DNA from: Geothrix sp.
GTDB taxonomy: Bacteria; Acidobacteriota; Holophagae; Holophagales; Holophagaceae
Direction: 5' to 3'
Assembly (NCBI RefSeq): GCF_020622065.1
Contig: NZ_JAHRYQ010000001.1
Span: forward strand, 1,798,001-1,862,000
DNA: 64,000 nt
Every line of letters begins with the position of its first letter. Position 1 is the first letter of the stretch. Both the position numbers and the translations under genes were made by a program. Of this stretch, positions 33,647 to 41,625 are shown piece by piece. Under the pieces are notes generated by a model, which saw only the letters and a list, made by a program, of their open reading frames with translations, ran no database searches and was not told the DNA's origin.

Positions 33647-34102
33647 GTGCACGCTGGGAATGCATGGATTCCGGCCATTCTCTGCATGGCCGCGCCGCCC
33701 CTCTTGGCCCAGGACCAGCCGGCCAGGGCCCTGTCCCTGGTGAAGGAGGCGGTGGCGTTCGCCAAACGCCACGGGAGAGAGGCCTTGCTGAGGGAGATCA
33801 ACCACGGCCAGGGCCGGTTCCATGTGAAAAGCGGAGATGAGCTCTACATCTTCGTCTACGATCTGCAGGGCGTCTGCCAGGCCATCGGCTTCCAGAGCCA
33901 GATGGTGGGCACGAACCGGATCGGCCTGCGGGACCCCGATGGGAAGCATTTCCTCCGGGACATGATCGCCGTCGCCCGGGCCAAGGGCAGTGGCTGGGTG
34001 GACTACAAATACCCCCACCCCGGGACGGGCAAAGTCAGGACCAAAGTCTCATATGTGGAGCTGATGGAAGGCTGGGTCATCGGCTGTGGTGCCTATAAAT
34101 AG
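33647..34102 (+). CDS. Secreted single-Cache-domain protein (paralogue 1)
   Basis: 151 aa. GTG 33647 is chosen because AAGGAGG lies five bases upstream and it opens a signal peptide (about 22 residues, ending LLAQ). The mature part is a Cache-like sensor domain: ALSLVKEAVAFAKRHGREALLREIN, GRFHVKSGDELYIFVYDLQG, and GWVDYKYPHPGTGKV...WVIGCGAYK. Such domains bind small ligands, usually at the front of kinases or chemoreceptors. Here the domain stands alone, with no transmembrane or signalling part, so it may be a periplasmic binding partner. Its paralogue follows 87 bp downstream. Confidence 0.75.
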   Translation: MHAGNAWIPAILCMAAPPLLAQDQPARALSLVKEAVAFAKRHGREALLREINHGQGRFHVKSGDELYIFVYDLQGVCQAIGFQSQMVGTNRIGLRDPDGKHFLRDMIAVARAKGSGWVDYKYPHPGTGKVRTKVSYVELMEGWVIGCGAYK

Positions 34103-34189
34103 ATTTTAAATGAGAGCTTAAGGTAGTTTGAACTCCGGCCGATGAATGGGAGGGAAAGAGTCCCTGTTTGCTTGAGAAGGAGATTGCCC

Positions 34190-34654
34190 ATGAGCATCCA
34201 CCCGCGCCGCCTGCTGGCCCTGCCCGCTGCCCTCGTGATCACCACCGCCCTGCTTGCTCAGCCTGCAGAGCGTCCCAAGGCCGAAGCCATGGTGAAGGAG
34301 GGCATCGCCTTCCTGAAGGCCAACGGGAAGGAGGCCTTCCTGGCCGAGGTCCACAAGCCCCAGGGCCGGTTCCATGTGAAGCAGGGCGGGACCCTGTATC
34401 TCTTCGTCTATGACCTCAAGGGCGTGGTGCTGGCCCACGGGGCCCGGGCCAACCTCCTCGGCGTCAACCGCTGGAATGTGAAGGACCCGGACGGCGTCTA
34501 CAACATCCAGGAGATCATCAAGACCGGCCAGAAGAAAGGCGGCGGCTGGGCCGACATGAAGGTCGAGAATCCCGCCACGGGCAAGGTCGAGAACAAGACC
34601 TCGTTCTGCCTGGCGGAAGGCGGCATCGTCGTCGGCTGCGGCATCTACAAGTAG
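34190..34654 (+). CDS. Secreted single-Cache-domain protein (paralogue 2)
   Basis: 154 aa from ATG 34190 (AAGGAG upstream), with a signal peptide ending TALLAQ. It shares the whole layout of its neighbour: MVKEGIAFLKANGKEAFLAEV, GRFHVKQGGTLYLFVYDLKG and GWADMKVENPATGKV, ending VVGCGIYK. The pair clearly arose by tandem duplication. Both keep a Cys near the C-terminus (GCG). No chemotaxis or kinase gene is nearby. The SDR gene converges two bases beyond the stop. Confidence 0.78.
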   Translation: MSIHPRRLLALPAALVITTALLAQPAERPKAEAMVKEGIAFLKANGKEAFLAEVHKPQGRFHVKQGGTLYLFVYDLKGVVLAHGARANLLGVNRWNVKDPDGVYNIQEIIKTGQKKGGGWADMKVENPATGKVENKTSFCLAEGGIVVGCGIYK

Positions 34655-34655
34655 G

Positions 34656-35480
34656 TCAATCCAGGCCGTACTGGCGGCGCAGCAGGCCCTCCCACCAGGC
34701 GACTGGCAGGAGGGCCTTCAGCTTGGCCACCCAGAAGGCGTCCCGGCCGACGACCACCCGGCGCGGGGGATGCACGGCATTCAAGGCGTGAAGCAGCTTG
34801 CGGGCACAGTCTTCCGCGTCCATGGCGAACCGCTCGGCCTGCCCCTTCCGCAGGGCCAGGTAGCGGCCGATGACGGCCTCGTACCGGGTGCCCCGGGCCC
34901 GCTCCGGCAGATCCCCCCAGGCCGTGGCGAGGGTCTCGCGGAAGGCCGTGCGGATGGCGCCCGGTTCCACCAGCACCACCGCCACTTCCCGGCCCACCTC
35001 CAGGCGCAGGCTCTCCGCCAGGGCCACCACGGCATGCTTGGAGGCGTTGTAGGGGCCCGCCAGTGGGATGGACAGGCGCCCCAGCATGGAGGCCACCTGC
35101 AGGATCCGCGCGCCGGGCTGGCGCCGCAGCAACGGCAGGAAGGCGTTGGTCACCCGGTGGAGGCCGATCACATTGGTCTCGAATTGCGCCCGGAGTTCCT
35201 CGGGACGGAGGAGTTCCAGGGGGCCCACCTGGCCGTAGCCGGCATTGTTCACGAGGGCCTTCAGGCGCAGGTCGGCGCAGGCCGCAGCCGCCAGCGCGAC
35301 GCTCGCGTCCTCGGTGACATCCAGGGAAAGAACGCGCAGGTCCTCGCCGGGCGGCAGGTCCGCCAGCGACTCTGGCTTCCGGGCCGTGGCCACCACGCCC
35401 CAGCCCGCCTGACGGCAGAGCGGGACCAGGGCCCGCCCGATGCCCGTCGAACACCCTGTGATGAGAACCCAGTTCCGCAT
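34656..35480 (-). CDS. SDR-family oxidoreductase
   Basis: 274 aa. Cofactor motif TGCSTGIGRAL (residue 8), NNAGYG (about 82), Ser in VASMLG (about 132), catalytic Tyr-Lys in GPYNASKHAV (about 143-150). The tail is longer than in minimal SDRs and ends VAWWEGLLRRQYGLD, with a hydrophobic patch, as in retinol/sterol-dehydrogenase-like members that associate with membranes. The start at 35480 is followed directly by the signature; the longer open frame is spurious. Substrate unknown. Confidence 0.85.
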   Translation of the reverse strand: MRNWVLITGCSTGIGRALVPLCRQAGWGVVATARKPESLADLPPGEDLRVLSLDVTEDASVALAAAACADLRLKALVNNAGYGQVGPLELLRPEELRAQFETNVIGLHRVTNAFLPLLRRQPGARILQVASMLGRLSIPLAGPYNASKHAVVALAESLRLEVGREVAVVLVEPGAIRTAFRETLATAWGDLPERARGTRYEAVIGRYLALRKGQAERFAMDAEDCARKLLHALNAVHPPRRVVVGRDAFWVAKLKALLPVAWWEGLLRRQYGLD

Positions 35481-35497
35481 CCATTCATCTTTCCACA

Positions 35498-35539
35498 CAC
35501 CAGCAGAACGGGGCGCGAGCGCGCCCCGTTCTGCTGGTG
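35498..35539. terminator. 19-bp perfect hairpin between the SDR gene and the small secreted protein gene
   Basis: CACCAGCAGAACGGGGCGC (35498-35516), loop GAGC, then the exact complement to 35539. It lies just after the stop of the 35555-35860 gene on the minus strand, so it is probably that gene's terminator, though no T run follows. Confidence 0.65.
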
Positions 35540-35554
35540 CCGCCTCCGGCGGAG

Positions 35555-35860
35555 CTACTTCTTCTTGGTGGCCGGGGCCTTGGCCGCTTCCTTCTTGGCG
35601 CCGCCCTTGCTCTCGATCTTGGTGGCCACCTGCTTGTAGGTGACGGTCACCTTGTCGCCGGCCTTGAGGGCATCCTTCCCGGCCGTGCCGCCGTCGGTGT
35701 AGAAGCGCCATTCCTCCTTGCCGAGGTCCAGGGTGAAGCTGTCGGCGGCGACTTCCTTCACCGTGCCGGTCTTCTGGTAGCTGGCGGCAGCGGCGGCCCA
35801 GCCGAGGGCGGCGCCGAGCACGGCCGTGGCCGACAGGATGGCAAGCGACTTCATGCGCAT
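35555..35860 (-). CDS. Small secreted protein with lysine-rich tail
   Basis: 101 aa from ATG 35860 (AAGGAGAG upstream). A signal peptide (MRMKSLAILSATAVLGAALGW) is followed by a small beta-rich domain (YQKTGTVKEVAADSFTLDLGKEEWRFYTD, GDKVTVTYKQVATKIE) like a one-domain OB or SH3-type barrel. The tail KGGAKKEAAKAPATKKK is strongly basic and probably unstructured, perhaps binding nucleic acid or anionic polymer. Family not recognised. Followed by the strong hairpin. Confidence 0.6.
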   Translation of the reverse strand: MRMKSLAILSATAVLGAALGWAAAAASYQKTGTVKEVAADSFTLDLGKEEWRFYTDGGTAGKDALKAGDKVTVTYKQVATKIESKGGAKKEAAKAPATKKK

Positions 35861-35919
35861 GGGGCTCTCCTTTGGAAAAGGTGCCCCAAGGCTAGCAGCC
35901 TCTCCGGGGTTGACAAGCA

Positions 35920-37644
35920 CTACACCAGCGCCAGCAATCCGACGAGGTAGAAGCTCAGGTCGACACTCAACTCGAAGCGGTGTTTCCCGGTCGTGAAGCG
36001 TTCGTGATAGAGCCAGAGGTACAGCACTGGATAGGCCGCGCAGATCACCAGCACCACGGCCACGGCCAGGGGATGCCCTCCCTGCTGGCGGCTGTCGAAG
36101 GTGAGCCAGAGCGTGCCCGCCAGCAGCGAGCCGAGGAGGCCCACCAGCACCACCTTCGTGGCCATCTTGCCCATGAGGATCGGCAGGGTCTCCTTGCCCA
36201 CGATCTGGTCATTCTGCATGTCCCGGATCTCGTAGATCACCGTGCGGACGAAGGCCAGGACGCCCACCAGGAAGACGGCTGCGAAGGCGCGGAGATCCCA
36301 GGCGCGCCCCTCCTGCCAGACCGGCATGACGACCGCGACCGTGGCCAGGGCCAGGGCCACCACCACATCCTTGGAACCCGGTATGTTCCGCAGGCTCAGG
36401 ATCCGCCTGCCGACCTGGAACCGCTGCTTGTAGGCGGCACCCACCAGCGAGGCCCCCGCCGCCACGGCCAGGGCCTTCAGCCCCTGGCTGGCCGCCAGGC
36501 CGAGGGTCGCGACCAGGGCCGCTCCGGCCGAGGCCAGCAGGGCGATCCGGTTGCGCTGCAGGAACCGGGCCCGGGCCGGTCCCTTGGCGCCGAGGCCCAG
36601 TGGATCCAGAAACGGGGTGAGGAGGTACATGGCCAGCACATAGGTCGCGGCCAGCACCGGATAGCGCCATCCCAGGGGCAGGCCCAACCACTTATGCACG
36701 CCCAGGGTCATGAGGCCGGCGCCCATCGCCAGCAGCGAGGAACTGCCGAAGGCGGCCTGGGCGAAGCTGCGCCAGCGGCTGGGGCCATCCCCCAGCTGCT
36801 CCAGAACATCCACGACCTCGTCCACCAGCCAGGTGGGCGTGGAGGCGCCCGCCAGCACGCCCACGGTTTCGCGGCCCGTGAAGGCGCTGAGGTCCAGCTC
36901 CGCGGCGGTCTCCACATACTGCACCGGCTTGCCGTAGTGGTGGGCCAGCTCGGCCAGGTGCTTCGTGTTGCTGGAGGCCTTGCCCCCCACGACGATCACC
37001 GTGTCCACGGTGCGGGCCAGTTCCTTGGCCTCGTCCTGCCGCATCCAGGTGTCTTCACAGATGGTGTTCTCGAAGACCGCATCGCCCGCGCGGGTGCGGA
37101 TGTAATCCGAGATCGCGTGGTAGTCCTTCACCGTGAAGGTCGTCTGCGCCACCACCAGCACCTTCTTCAGCTGGTCATCCGTCAGCGCCTGGGCCTCGGC
37201 CATGTTCGCGACGATGACGGAGCCGCTCTCTGCGAAGCTGCGATGCGCCACGCTCTCGGCGTGCCCGTGGCTGCCCAGGATCACCGTGAAGTAGCCCTTG
37301 GGGCTCCACTTCTTGATCTTGTGGTGGACCTTGGCCACCTCGGGACAGGTGGCATTGACGATCTTCACTTCGCCCCGCGCCTGGCGCTCCTTGAGCCCCC
37401 GCAGGTCCTGGATGGGAATGCCGTGGGCCCGGATCACCACCGTGCCGTTCTGCACTTTGTCAGGCGTCTCGGCCACAGCCACGCCCCGCTTGCCGATGAG
37501 ATCCAGGGCCTGCGGGTTGTGGATGAGCGGACCCAGGGTCTGGACGGCGCGGCCGTCGTTGCGGACCGAGGCCTCCAGCACCGCGTCCATGGCGCGTTTC
37601 ACGCCCCAGCAGAAACCCGCGGTCTTGGCGACGATCACCTTCAT
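35920..37644 (-). CDS. ispH: IspH fused to a UbiA-like prenyltransferase domain
   Basis: 574 aa. Residues 1-about 285 are a complete 4-hydroxy-3-methylbut-2-enyl diphosphate reductase, the last MEP-pathway enzyme. The three cluster cysteines (GFCWGVKRAMD, NATCPEVAKVHH, NTICEDTWMRQ), GHAE, LIHN and SSNT are all present. Residues about 290-574 form about eight membrane helices resembling UbiA prenyltransferases: YEIRDMQNDQIVGKETLPILMGK fits the second Asp-rich motif, but no NDxxDxxxD first motif is seen. The fusion would couple isoprenoid precursor formation to membrane prenyl transfer, or anchor IspH at the membrane; activity of the second half is uncertain. Confidence 0.88.
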   Translation of the reverse strand: MKVIVAKTAGFCWGVKRAMDAVLEASVRNDGRAVQTLGPLIHNPQALDLIGKRGVAVAETPDKVQNGTVVIRAHGIPIQDLRGLKERQARGEVKIVNATCPEVAKVHHKIKKWSPKGYFTVILGSHGHAESVAHRSFAESGSVIVANMAEAQALTDDQLKKVLVVAQTTFTVKDYHAISDYIRTRAGDAVFENTICEDTWMRQDEAKELARTVDTVIVVGGKASSNTKHLAELAHHYGKPVQYVETAAELDLSAFTGRETVGVLAGASTPTWLVDEVVDVLEQLGDGPSRWRSFAQAAFGSSSLLAMGAGLMTLGVHKWLGLPLGWRYPVLAATYVLAMYLLTPFLDPLGLGAKGPARARFLQRNRIALLASAGAALVATLGLAASQGLKALAVAAGASLVGAAYKQRFQVGRRILSLRNIPGSKDVVVALALATVAVVMPVWQEGRAWDLRAFAAVFLVGVLAFVRTVIYEIRDMQNDQIVGKETLPILMGKMATKVVLVGLLGSLLAGTLWLTFDSRQQGGHPLAVAVVLVICAAYPVLYLWLYHERFTTGKHRFELSVDLSFYLVGLLALV

Positions 37645-37974
37645 GGCAGCCCCACAATCCTGACCACATTGGTCAAGTTATTCATCATAGCGCAGAGGCG
37701 GGAACAAGGGCTCGATCTCAGGGTTCCCGCCTCGGAAATTATTCATTACCCATGAATCATCATTAACTGGAACCCCGATGCCTCCGGGAGTAGAGTCTCG
37801 TCGGCCCCTGTGGTGGTCCAGATGGATGCGGCTTCCTCTCGACGAACAGGCAGGATGGCGGCCCCTCAGCCCGTCCGGGAGGGCCGTGAGCACCCGCCCA
37901 TGCGCCCTCCCTGTGAACCAGCCCCCGCCTGAGGGCGGGCCGGCCACGCATGCCCCAGACCAAGGAGAACCGAC
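37645..37974. promoter_or_regulatory. Divergent intergenic region between ispH-ubiA and the hydrogenase operon
   Basis: 330 bp without a gene. A hairpin with 11-bp arms (GAGGCGGGAAC 37695-37705 with GTTCCCGCCTC 37723-37733) lies toward ispH. An AT-rich stretch follows with the dyad ATTCAT-N5-ATGAAT (about 37741-37757), a plausible control site for the hyd promoter. No Rex-type TTGTTAA site is seen. AAGGAG (37962-37967) is the hydC ribosome site. Confidence 0.45.
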
Positions 37975-38496
37975 ATGCTGATGACGGAGCGCGAATTCCT
38001 GGCGGCGGAAATCCAGAACCTGGTCGACAAGTACGGCCGCCAGCGCACCTCCCTGGTGCCCATCCTCCAGGAGGTGAAGCGCAAGTACCACAAGATCGAC
38101 AGCTATGCCATGCAGGTCACGGCCGACCTGCTCGGCATCCATCCGGTGGAAGTGAACAGCGTCGTGTCCTTCTATGCCTTCCTCGGCGACCGCCCCCAGG
38201 GCCGCTATGTGATCCGCCTCTGCCGCACCATCTCCTGCGACATGGCGGGAAAGGCCCGGGTCATGCGGCAGCTCGAGAATGATCTGGGCATCTTCTTCGG
38301 GCAGACGACGCCGGACGGGAAATTCACCCTGGAATGGGCCAACTGCATCGGCATGTGCGACCAGGGGCCCGCCCTGCTGGTGAACGAGCGCGTCTTCACC
38401 CGCGTCACCCCGGAATCCGTGCACGCCATCCTCGAGGAGTGCCGCCGGGCCTTCGGACAGCACGCCACGGAACGGAAGGAGGTTCACCTCGCATGA
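37975..38496 (+). CDS. hydC: NADH-dependent hydrogenase, NuoE-like subunit HydC
   Basis: 173 aa thioredoxin-like [2Fe-2S] protein. Cluster ligands are CRTISC (about residue 82) and CIGMC (about 123), the C-x4-C and C-x3-C spacing of NuoE/HndA. It passes electrons between the NADH module and the hydrogenase subunit. The start is ATG 37975 with AAGGAG seven bases upstream. First gene of hydCBA; its stop overlaps the next ATG (ATGA). Confidence 0.92.
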   Translation: MLMTEREFLAAEIQNLVDKYGRQRTSLVPILQEVKRKYHKIDSYAMQVTADLLGIHPVEVNSVVSFYAFLGDRPQGRYVIRLCRTISCDMAGKARVMRQLENDLGIFFGQTTPDGKFTLEWANCIGMCDQGPALLVNERVFTRVTPESVHAILEECRRAFGQHATERKEVHLA

Positions 38497-39674
38497 GCCA
38501 GATTCCGACCTTCAGCCACATGCCCCCAGACATCGGCCTGCAGCGGGCCCTGGGACGGACCCCGGCGGAGATCGTCCAGGAGATCACCGCCTCCGGATTG
38601 AAGGGCCGCGGCGGCGCCGGGTTCTCCACCGGCACCAAGTGGGCCCTGGCGGCCGAAGCGCCCTCCGACCAGAAGTTCATCCTCTGCAACGCGGATGAAG
38701 GCGAACCGGGGACCTTCAAGGATCGCGTGATCCTCCAGGAACACGCGGACCTGGTCTTCGAAGGCATGACCATCGCCGCGCTCGCCGTCGGAGCGAAAGA
38801 AGGGATCCTCTTCCTCCGGGGCGAGTACACCTACCTGCGCGCCCACCTCGAAGCCGTCCTGCAGCAGCGCCGGAGCCGGCACCTGCTGGGGGAGGACATC
38901 CTCGGCTTCCAGCCGGGGTTCGACATCCGCATCTTCATGGGGGCCGGCGCCTACATCTGCGGCGAGGAGACCGGTCTGATCGAGTGCCTCGAAGGGTTCC
39001 GCGGCGAGCCGAGGAACCGGCCGCCCTACCCCGTCCACCAGGGCTTCCTGGATCGTCCCTCGGTCGTCAACAATGTGGAGACCCTGGCCTGGGCGGCCTG
39101 CATCCTGCAAAAGGGGGCGGCGTGGTTCCGGAAGGTCGGAACCGAGATGAGCACGGGCATCAAAATCTTCAGCATCTCGGGCGACTGCGAACGGCCGGGC
39201 GTCTTTGAGTTTCCCATGGGCATCACCGTCAAGGAGCTGCTCCGGAATGTGGGCGGGGAGAACGCCCGGGCCGTCCAGATCGGGGGCGCTTCGGGCCAGT
39301 GCATCCCGGCCTCGCAGTTCGATCGGGCCATCGCCTTCGAGGACATCCCGACGGGTGGGTCCGTGATCGTCTTCGGCCCCCAGCGGGACATGCTGGATGT
39401 CATCGAGAACTTCCTCGGCTTCTTCGCCGACGAGTCCTGCGGCCAGTGCACGCCCTGCCGACTCGGGAATCGGAAGCTGCTGGAGGGCGTGAAGATGCTC
39501 AAGGCGGGCACCTGCTCCATGGCCTACCTCAATGAGCTCTGCGCCCTCGGCGAGACCATGATGATCGCCTCCAAATGCGGGCTCGGGCAGAGCAGTCCCT
39601 GCGCCTTCCTCTCCGTGGTCCGCAACTTCCGGGAGGAACTCATGGGACGCGCCCACCCCCTGGTCCACGCGTGA
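38493..39674 (+). CDS. hydB: NADH-dependent hydrogenase, NuoF-like subunit HydB (short form)
   Basis: 393 aa flavoprotein. FMN/NADH sites are GLKGRGGAGFSTGTKW (about residue 36) and NADEGEPGTFKDR (about 66); GAYICGEETGLIECLEG is at about 150. The N3-type [4Fe-4S] ligands are SCGQCTPCRLG (about 315) plus a later Cys. It contains only the NuoF core: the N-terminal thioredoxin-like [2Fe-2S] domain and the C-terminal double-[4Fe-4S] ferredoxin domain of the roughly 600 aa electron-bifurcating HydB are absent. This favours a simple NADH-linked hydrogenase. Confidence 0.92.
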   Translation: MSQIPTFSHMPPDIGLQRALGRTPAEIVQEITASGLKGRGGAGFSTGTKWALAAEAPSDQKFILCNADEGEPGTFKDRVILQEHADLVFEGMTIAALAVGAKEGILFLRGEYTYLRAHLEAVLQQRRSRHLLGEDILGFQPGFDIRIFMGAGAYICGEETGLIECLEGFRGEPRNRPPYPVHQGFLDRPSVVNNVETLAWAACILQKGAAWFRKVGTEMSTGIKIFSISGDCERPGVFEFPMGITVKELLRNVGGENARAVQIGGASGQCIPASQFDRAIAFEDIPTGGSVIVFGPQRDMLDVIENFLGFFADESCGQCTPCRLGNRKLLEGVKMLKAGTCSMAYLNELCALGETMMIASKCGLGQSSPCAFLSVVRNFREELMGRAHPLVHA

Positions 39675-39691
39675 GTGAAGGGGAATCGACC

Positions 39692-41614
39692 ATGACCGAA
39701 GCCACCGTCTCTGAGCGCCCCCGCCGGGCCCCGGCCAGTCAGCAGAACCAGAACGCCCCACCCCCCGGCCCCCTGGGCAGCGAAGCTGAAGTCGCCCTCA
39801 CGCTCGACGGGCAGGAGGTGAAGGTGCCTGTCGGGACCAGCATCCTCGAGGCGGCGCGGAAGCTGGGAACCCACATCCCCACCCTGTGCCACCACCCGGA
39901 TCTCTGCGTGGCCGGCGTCTGCCGGATCTGCTCCGTCGAGGTCGAGGGCCTGCGCGCGCTCCAGGCGGCCTGCACCTTCCCGGTGACGGCTCCCATCCAG
40001 GTCAGGACCCATTCCAAGAAGGTCCGGCTGGCCCGGCGCCACATCGTCGATCTCCTGTTGAGCGACCACTATGGCGACTGCTACGCCTGCCGGAGAAACA
40101 ACAACTGCGAACTCCAGGATCTGGCCCGGGAATACGGCGTGGACATGTTCCGATTCGGCCACCCTGAGCGGCCCCGCCATGAGATCGACGGATCCTCCTA
40201 CTCGGTGGTCCGCGACAACAACAAGTGCGTGATGTGCCGCCGATGCGTCCGCACCTGCATCGACCTCCAGGAGGTGGGCGCCATCGAGGTGCTGGGACGG
40301 TCGGATCACAGCCACATCGCCCCGTACCTCGGCAAGCCGCTGGGCGATGTCGTCTGCATCAACTGCGGGCAGTGCATCAACCGCTGCCCCACCGGCGCGC
40401 TCCATGCCCAGGACTACACAGACGAGGTCTGGGCCGCCATCGACGACCCGGGCAAGCATGTGGTGATCCAGACCGCGCCCAGCCCGCGCGCCGCCATCGG
40501 GGAATGCTTCGGCCTCCCCGCAGGGCACGCCCTCACCTTTGAGCTCAACACGGCCCTGAAGCGCGCCGGGTTCGACAGGGTCTTCGACACCAACTTCACG
40601 GCGGACCTCACGATCCTCGAGGAGGGCACGGAACTCCTGATCCGGCTGAAGAAAGTACTGCTACAGGAGGAATCCGTCGCCCTGCCCCAGTTCACGAGCT
40701 GCAGCCCCGGCTGGGTGAAATACCTCGAGCACTTCTATCCCGAGTACATCCCGAACCTCTCCACCGCCAAGAGTCCGCAGCAGATGTTCGGCGCCATCAT
40801 CAAGACCTACTACGCCCGGACCCATCACATCCCCGCCGAGGACATCGTCACCGTGGCCCTGATGCCCTGCTCGGCCAAGAAGTTCGAATGCAACCGGCCC
40901 GAGATGGACGCCAGCGGCTTCAAGGATGTGGACTACGGCCTCACCACCCGGGAGCTGGCCAAGATGATCCGCGAGTCCGGCATCCGGCTCCCGGACATGC
41001 CGAAGACCGGGTTCGACGCGCCCTTCGGGACCGCCACCGGCTCCGGCGTGATCTTCGGCGCCACCGGAGGCGTCATGGAGGCGGCCCTCCGCTCGGTCCT
41101 CGAACTGGTGTCCGGCGTCAAGGTGGAGGATCTCTTCGCCCATGCCGACATCAAGCCTGTCCGGGGTTTCGAGGGCATCCGCTATGCGGAGATCCCGATT
41201 CCGGAGGTGGGGCCCGTCCCGGCGATCCTCGCGGACCATTTCTCGAGCTGGGAGTTCCTCCGGGGGGCCACGCTGAAGGTCGCGGTGGCCCACGGCACGG
41301 CCAACGCGAAGAAAGTCATGGAGGACATCAAGGCGGGCGGCCTCTTCAGCCAGTGCCATTTCATCGAGTTCATGGGGTGCCCGGGCGGATGCATCGGCGG
41401 GGGCGGCCAGCCCATCCCCACCTCGCCCGAGATCCGGGAAGCCCGGGCCAGGGCCATCTACGCCGAGGATTCCGCCTATCCGATCCGCAAATCCCACGAG
41501 AACCCGGATGTCCTGAGGATCTATTCCGAGTTCCTGAAGGAAGGGCCCTGCGGCACCAGAAGCCACCGCCTGCTCCACACGCACTACACGGAGCGGGGGA
41601 AATACATCGAATAG
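39692..41614 (+). CDS. hydA: [FeFe] hydrogenase catalytic subunit HydA
   Basis: 640 aa. N-terminal [2Fe-2S] domain (CHHPDLCVAGVCRIC, about residue 66). A His-Cys [4Fe-4S] segment (DHYGDCYACRRNNNCELQ, about 127) follows, then two [4Fe-4S] sites (CVMCRRCVRTC and CINCGQCINRCP, about 178-235). H-cluster motifs are L1 TSCSPGW (about 335), L2 MPCSAKKFE (about 391) and L3 FMGCPGGCIGGGGQP (about 560). The C-terminal small-subunit-like domain ends HRLLHTHYTERGKYIE. The second Cys of the usual TSCCPGW is Ser. ATG 39692 has GAAGGGG upstream. The maturases HydEFG are not in the window. Confidence 0.95.
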   Translation: MTEATVSERPRRAPASQQNQNAPPPGPLGSEAEVALTLDGQEVKVPVGTSILEAARKLGTHIPTLCHHPDLCVAGVCRICSVEVEGLRALQAACTFPVTAPIQVRTHSKKVRLARRHIVDLLLSDHYGDCYACRRNNNCELQDLAREYGVDMFRFGHPERPRHEIDGSSYSVVRDNNKCVMCRRCVRTCIDLQEVGAIEVLGRSDHSHIAPYLGKPLGDVVCINCGQCINRCPTGALHAQDYTDEVWAAIDDPGKHVVIQTAPSPRAAIGECFGLPAGHALTFELNTALKRAGFDRVFDTNFTADLTILEEGTELLIRLKKVLLQEESVALPQFTSCSPGWVKYLEHFYPEYIPNLSTAKSPQQMFGAIIKTYYARTHHIPAEDIVTVALMPCSAKKFECNRPEMDASGFKDVDYGLTTRELAKMIRESGIRLPDMPKTGFDAPFGTATGSGVIFGATGGVMEAALRSVLELVSGVKVEDLFAHADIKPVRGFEGIRYAEIPIPEVGPVPAILADHFSSWEFLRGATLKVAVAHGTANAKKVMEDIKAGGLFSQCHFIEFMGCPGGCIGGGGQPIPTSPEIREARARAIYAEDSAYPIRKSHENPDVLRIYSEFLKEGPCGTRSHRLLHTHYTERGKYIE

Positions 41615-41625
41615 AACCGGGGGCC

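Noticed and set aside
37645-37974. Rex operator for the hydrogenase operon
   Set aside because: No TTGTTAA-type inverted repeat is present; only a weak ATTCAT/ATGAAT dyad was found.
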